NCBI GenBank assembly: GCA_016946835.1
Contig: JACVTC010000015.1
Coordinates: 905,001-937,500 of the forward strand
Direction of reading: 5' to 3'
DNA length: 32,500 bases
Source of the DNA: Neocallimastix lanati (nom. inval.)
Lineage: Eukaryota; Neocallimastigomycota; Neocallimastigomycetes; Neocallimastigales; Neocallimastigaceae
The translations under genes were made by a program, and so were the position numbers. Below the pieces are notes generated by a model. It ran no database searches and was not told where the DNA came from. It saw nothing but the letters and a program-made list of their open reading frames with translations. Position 1 is the first letter of the stretch; the number at the start of each line of letters is the position of its first letter. Shown piece after piece: positions 28,146 to 32,500 of this stretch.

Positions 28146-28737
28146 TTATTATATAAAAATTGATTAATGATAGTTTATGGATTTAGTCCCCCTTAAAAAT
28201 GTATAAAATTTTATTTTAATCATTCATTAAATATTTATTTAATTGTTAATTTATTTATCCATTTATAAATATTAAAATATCTGACTATTCATTTATTTTT
28301 GTATTAAATTAAAATAGATTAAATATTTATTTATTAATATAATTATTTATCTATTAACTTTTGTAATTCTTGTTTATTTATTTCATTTTAAAAATTGAAA
28401 TTTTGAAATTAAAAAAAAAATAAAAAATACATATATAAAAAAAAGAAGCAATTTAAATATGTAATTATACAAATTTAAATAAAATCTAAATAAAATTTTT
28501 AATTTCTATTTTTTATAAAAAAAATTGATAATTTTAATAAAAAATATTATATATATTTAAATTTATACATAAATAATATTTTATATTTTAATATATATAT
28601 TACGCAGCAATTTTTAAATCATCCATGAATTAAAATAATAATTAAATTTCATTTCTTAAAAAACAAATTAATAACATCAAAATTATTATCCATTTGTATA
28701 GAAATCATATTTCATTATAAGATAAAAAAAAAATAAC

Positions 28738-29690
28738 ATGAATTTCGATAAAGGTATAGAAATATAAAAATTATGAACATTTAATAAAATGAAATCTAAA
28801 TAAAATTTTTTAAAATTTAAAAAAAAAAAAAATTGTTTTTTATTTTTAATACAATAAATATTAATTTTATTTTTAAAATTGTTTTTATATTTATATTTAA
28901 TATATATATTAATTTTTTAATATGATAATTTCATATATATATATTCAACAATGTACCTGTACTTTGTTATCTTTTTTAAAATGTTTATAACGACTACAAT
29001 AATATAAAGATAAGAAAACTTCACCGTTTTCTTTAAATTCAAATACAAATTCCAATTCACCATTTTCGTTACAAATTGCAGGACAACCATTGAATCAGGA
29101 AAAGAAGTCACCTTTTTCATTAAATTCTATGGCTAAACCTAATTTAGGTTCATTAAATAATAATGGAAGTAATTCAAATTCAAATTTAAATTCACCGTTT
29201 TCTCTATCAAACACTAGTATCAATTCAAATTTATCCACATTAGAAAAAGAATCTACAACAACTTCTCCATTTTCTTTACAAACAACTAATACCAAACCTC
29301 TGTTAAATCAATTGAATTCGACAAATGAAAAACCTTCATTATTTTCATTACAATCCAATGTTTCAAAACCTATATTAAGTAATAATAATAATAATTCACC
29401 TCCATCTGTAGCATCGTCATCTCCATTTGGTTTAAAATCAACTAATGATAAAAATAGTACCAGTTCCCCATTTTCATTATCAACTAATACTGATAAAAAA
29501 TTAATTTCACCATTTTCACTTTCCAATTCCAATACTAATTCCACTTCTCCATTTTCACTCAGCAAACCTAATTCGAATAATTCTACTTCACCATTTTCAC
29601 TTTCCAATTCTAATACAAATAATTCATCTTCACCTTTTACTCTTCAATCCAATAAACCTCAGAATTCATTTTCATTTGGTTTACAAAATC

Positions 29691-29762
<72 letters not shown>

Positions 29763-30690
29763 GTAATAATGGCTCTACAGCATTCCCTCAAAACAGTTTA
29801 AATATCATTAATAATAATACTTCCACTCCCTTTTCATTACAGAAAAATTCAATACCTCTTAGTAGTATGATTAATGATTCTCAATCCACCATATTTACTT
29901 TAAACCAGTCTCATAATGAGAGTAGTAACAATAAATTATCTAGTATTCAAAATAACATGAATCCTTCTAAGGATAATAAAGACGATATTAAAAATAAAAA
30001 GAAATTATCACCATTCTCTGGTAAGAATAATAATAAAAATGATTTAGTTAAAAACAATAATATTTTTGCCTCATTTAATATATCCAACACTGGAAAAGAT
30101 GGTACAAACAATAATCAACAGCATGAAGATTCATTAATTGCTAAACCATCCGGTTTTGCAAAATTCTTATTAGATATTGATGAAGAAGAAAACGATAAAA
30201 ATGAAAATAGTCAAATGCCATTTTCATTAGGTCAACATAATTCAAAGAGTGATACCATTCCGGTGACACTCAAATCTCCAATATCACCAAATGTTTTAGA
30301 AGATATTGATGAAGATTCTGTTAGTAAGGAAGCACTAAATAAATTAAATGAAATTCATAAATTATTTAGAAATACCTCTCCATATTATCTTCTTAATTTT
30401 ATTGATTGGGAAGAAACAGAAGGCTATGATGAAGAAGAAGAAGGTTTTATCGAATCTGATCAAGATGATGATAATGATGATGATAATAGTAATGATAATA
30501 GTAATGATAATGATGAAAATGAAAATGAAAATAAAAACAACAATGAAGAAAATAAAGGAAATGAAAAAGAAAATAAAAATTCTGAAAAAACGAAAATTCA
30601 TAAATTATTTAGATTTGATACACCAAGTCCAGATGATATTGTTATTATGTCAAGAGAAAAGGGAAAGAAGGGTAAAAAATAAATTAATCC

Positions 30691-30730
<40 letters not shown>

Positions 30731-31626
30731 TTATATATTATATTTATTTAAAAGAATAATAATAATAATTAATATATATACTAATAATTGAATATTTTTT
30801 TAATTCAAAAATATTAAAATATTATTTATTTTTTAATTTATATATATATATATATTGATTTATTTATCTATTTATTTATTTATTTATCTATTTATTTATT
30901 TATCCATTTATTTATTTATCTATTTATTTATCAATTTTTTACCTATTTATATATTTTTATAATGATATAATTTATTTATTTGTTTATTTGCTTATTTAAC
31001 TTTTCACCTCTTAATCTATTTATATATTTAAATAATATTACTATTTTTCATATGGTATATATATAATAAAGATATGAGAGATACCAATTATAGATCAACA
31101 TCATACATGGAAAAGAAAACGGAGGAAGAGAATGCTCAAGCAATAAATAAAATGAATGCTTCAAATGTTGAAGTTTCATCAGATCACGTTATTCGAATTG
31201 GAACCACAAGTCCATCTTCAAGTAAGAATAGTTTATTAAATTCATCCTCCAAAGGATCAAGTACAATTTCTTTATCACTTGGAAGAGATTCAAATCAAAA
31301 TCAAAAAGATGAACAGGAACAACCTATTCATCCCAATGGATTTAACTTTAATTATCGACATGATCTTTTAGCGAATGCTTTTAAATCCGAAGATGAAATA
31401 TTTGAAACTGAAGATGAAAAAGCCGAAAGTGACTATTATAAATATCAAAAGTTTGAAGATGAAAATGCACGTATTCTTTATACCGAATATCCAGATATTC
31501 CAGATCCACTTCCAGCTAAATATAATTCAGCTTATTATCATAAGTTAGATATAGAAAAAGAATTCCAAAAACGACAAGAAACTCATTATAGAAAATCTTT
31601 ACATATTACTTGTTTAGGTAAAAAAA

Positions 31627-31675
<49 letters not shown>

Positions 31676-31845
31676 TTACATTTACTTATTATTTATTATA
31701 AATATATATATTTATATATTTGTATTTTCTCTTATTTTATTTTATTTTACTATTATTTTTATTAATATATATATGTTTAAATATTCCCTTATGTATATAA
31801 ATATTTATAATAATTTAAAAATGTATATATATATATATAAATACA

Positions 31846-31891
<46 letters not shown>

Positions 31892-32241
31892 ATATGTAGG
31901 TCCAATAAAAAGTGGTAAGAGTACACTTTTAGGTCGTATTTTTGAAGAATATATCCTTAAACCAGAAAATGCTATTAGAGAAGTTAAAAAAATAGAAAAA
32001 GAACTTCAACGACGAAATCTTTCCATTGAAAGAAAATATGCATGGTTAATGGATGAAACTAAAATTGAAAGAGAAAGGTATAAAAAAAAAAAAAAAAAAA
32101 TTAATTAATTGAATTTTAATATTATTTTTTTTTTATTTATTTTATTTTATTTTTTTATTTTATTTTATTTTATTTTATTTTTTTATTTTTTATTTTATTT
32201 TTTTTTTTTACATTTCCTACTTTTTTTATTATATATATATA

Positions 32242-32310
<69 letters not shown>

Positions 32311-32438
32311 GAAATACTACTTTAGGTATTACCACTGATTTTTCCATACGTTATAATGATCGAGAATTAGTACTCTATGATACGCCGGGTCATACCGATT
32401 ATATAGCAACAACAATATCAGAACTTTATCAAGTAATT

Positions 32439-32497
<59 letters not shown>

Positions 32498-32500
32498 TAT
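28738..32500 (+). CDS. HBS1: Hbs1-like translational GTPase, 3' part beyond the window
   Basis: Proposed exons: 28738-28753, 29010-30671, 31072-31617, 31900-32077 and 32312-32432, then a GTAATT donor and the window end; 841 residues are visible. The first exon (MNFDK, phase 1) supplies the only in-frame ATG that joins to the SPFSL repeats. Residues about 10-400 are Ser/Asn-rich with some 17 SPFSL-like motifs and 23 consecutive Asn (234-256). An acidic stretch follows. Then FRFDTPSPDDIV (540-551) matches the Hbs1 N-terminal domain signature. The GTPase domain begins at GPIKSGKST (742-750, P-loop), continues KYAWLMDETKIERER (AW.LDET..ERERG in Hbs1), GITTDF (switch I), and DTPGHTDYI (824-832, G3). 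Hbs1 works with Dom34/Pelota to split stalled ribosomes. eRF3 is the main alternative, but YAW.MDET and PSPDD favour Hbs1. The P-loop and switch I are divergent, so this could be a specialised paralogue. Confidence 0.8.
29693..29761 (+). repeat. Coding (AAT)23 tract encoding 23 Asn
   Basis: Twenty-three consecutive AAT codons inside the N-terminal region of the Hbs1-like gene encode residues 234-256, followed by GNNG. Exclusive use of AAT indicates recent slippage expansion rather than an old conserved Asn tract. Confidence 0.95.
30841..30935. repeat. TTTA/TCTA tetranucleotide array in HBS1-like intron 2
   Basis: Alternating (TTTA)n, TCTA and TCCA units inside the 400-nt intron 2 (30672-31071), preceded by an (AT)n run near 30697-30720. 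Confidence 0.8.
31854..31890. repeat. T37 tract next to an HBS1-like acceptor
   Basis: A pure run of 37 T followed by GATATGTAG, then exon 4. It occupies the polypyrimidine-tract position of intron 3. Confidence 0.9.
32247..32304. repeat. T58 tract next to an HBS1-like acceptor
   Basis: A pure run of 58 T followed by AATATAG, then exon 5. It is the longest homopolymer I noticed in the window and sits in the polypyrimidine position of intron 4. Confidence 0.9.
32440..32500. repeat. A42 tract and (AT)n at the start of HBS1-like intron 5
   Basis: Eight bases into the intron that begins at 32433, a run of about 42 A leads into an (AT)n run that reaches the window end. Confidence 0.9.

Larger units (their letters stand above)
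25653..28737. other. Non-coding region between divergent SNF1 and HBS1-like genes
   Basis: These 3.1 kb separate the two start codons and must carry both promoters, but no distinct element stands out from the A+T background. Between about 26840 and 28010 the composition is slightly less extreme and several short coding-like pieces appear on both strands (listed separately), suggesting one or more decayed genes. The stretch 28010-28737 shows nothing recognisable. Confidence 0.7.

Noticed and set aside
29090-30682. Starting the Hbs1-like gene at the TTG of 29090 and ending it at 30682
   Set aside because: SPFSL repeats continue upstream of 29090 to an acceptor at 29009, and an ATG exon at 28738 fits in phase. 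Downstream, splicing from 30671 to 31072 leads into the GTPase domain.
31074-31853. Reading the 31074 frame through to its stop at 31853
   Set aside because: After 31617 it is poly-Lys and Ile/Tyr translation of A/AT repeats. The GTAAAA donor there joins to the P-loop exon at 31900.
32312-32330. Alternative acceptor after CTTTAG for the last visible HBS1-like exon
   Set aside because: It would shift the frame and lose the GITTD and DTPGH motifs.
28738-32432. Identifying the GTPase as eRF3/Sup35 because of its Asn-rich N-terminus
   Set aside because: The YAW.MDET..ERER block and the PSPDD N-terminal signature fit Hbs1 better, and eRF3's typical ALDTNQEERDKG block is absent.

Overview
This is an extremely A+T-rich eukaryotic window, dominated by homopolymer A/T tracts, (AT)n and (AAT)n runs, with five protein-coding genes whose exons are the only stretches of more balanced composition. 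The introns are short (about 90-400 nt), with GTAAGT/GTATGT/GTAATA donors and AAG/TAG acceptors. One gene encodes a scaffoldin-like secreted Tyr/Cys-repeat protein. Together these features point to an anaerobic gut fungus (Neocallimastigomycota). That assignment is an inference; another very A+T-rich lineage is not excluded. All exon models below were joined by hand from reading frame, splice dinucleotides and family similarity.

Layout: (1) 1-4297 is non-coding, with a GC-richer island at 689-890 that looks like a retroelement 3' end with a poly-A tail on the minus strand. (2) 4298-5671 (+) is a four-exon gene for a small type I membrane protein with an extracellular PSI-like Cys domain. (3) 5672-9435 is non-coding and full of simple repeats. 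(4) 9436-13704 (+) is a two-exon gene for a 1382-residue secreted, C-terminally anchored protein built from repeats of a GYY...LI.C....C pattern, resembling fungal cellulosome scaffoldins. (5) 15194-16893 (-) is an eight-exon Ubc1/UBE2K-type E2 ubiquitin-conjugating enzyme with a C-terminal UBA domain; its catalytic cysteine lies on a 12-nt microexon. (6) 16894-20591 is non-coding, with one coding-like relic (about 19429-19860, minus). (7) 20592-25652 (-) is a 14-exon gene for the SNF1/AMPK-alpha protein kinase. (8) 25653-28737 is non-coding, with weak relics. (9) 28738-32500 (+), cut by the window end, is an Hbs1-like translational GTPase with a very long low-complexity N-terminus carrying an array of S-P-F-S-L motifs.

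The genes do not form an operon-like unit. Snf1 (carbon/energy signalling), Ubc1 (ubiquitin transfer) and Hbs1 (ribosome rescue) are housekeeping functions. The scaffoldin-like and PSI-like proteins are surface or secreted. The scaffoldin-like gene and the E2 gene are convergent; SNF1 and HBS1 are divergent across about 3.1 kb. The points most worth a second look are the microexon carrying an enzyme's active site, the codon-usage shift along the scaffoldin-like gene, and the SPFSL array and divergent P-loop of the Hbs1-like protein.
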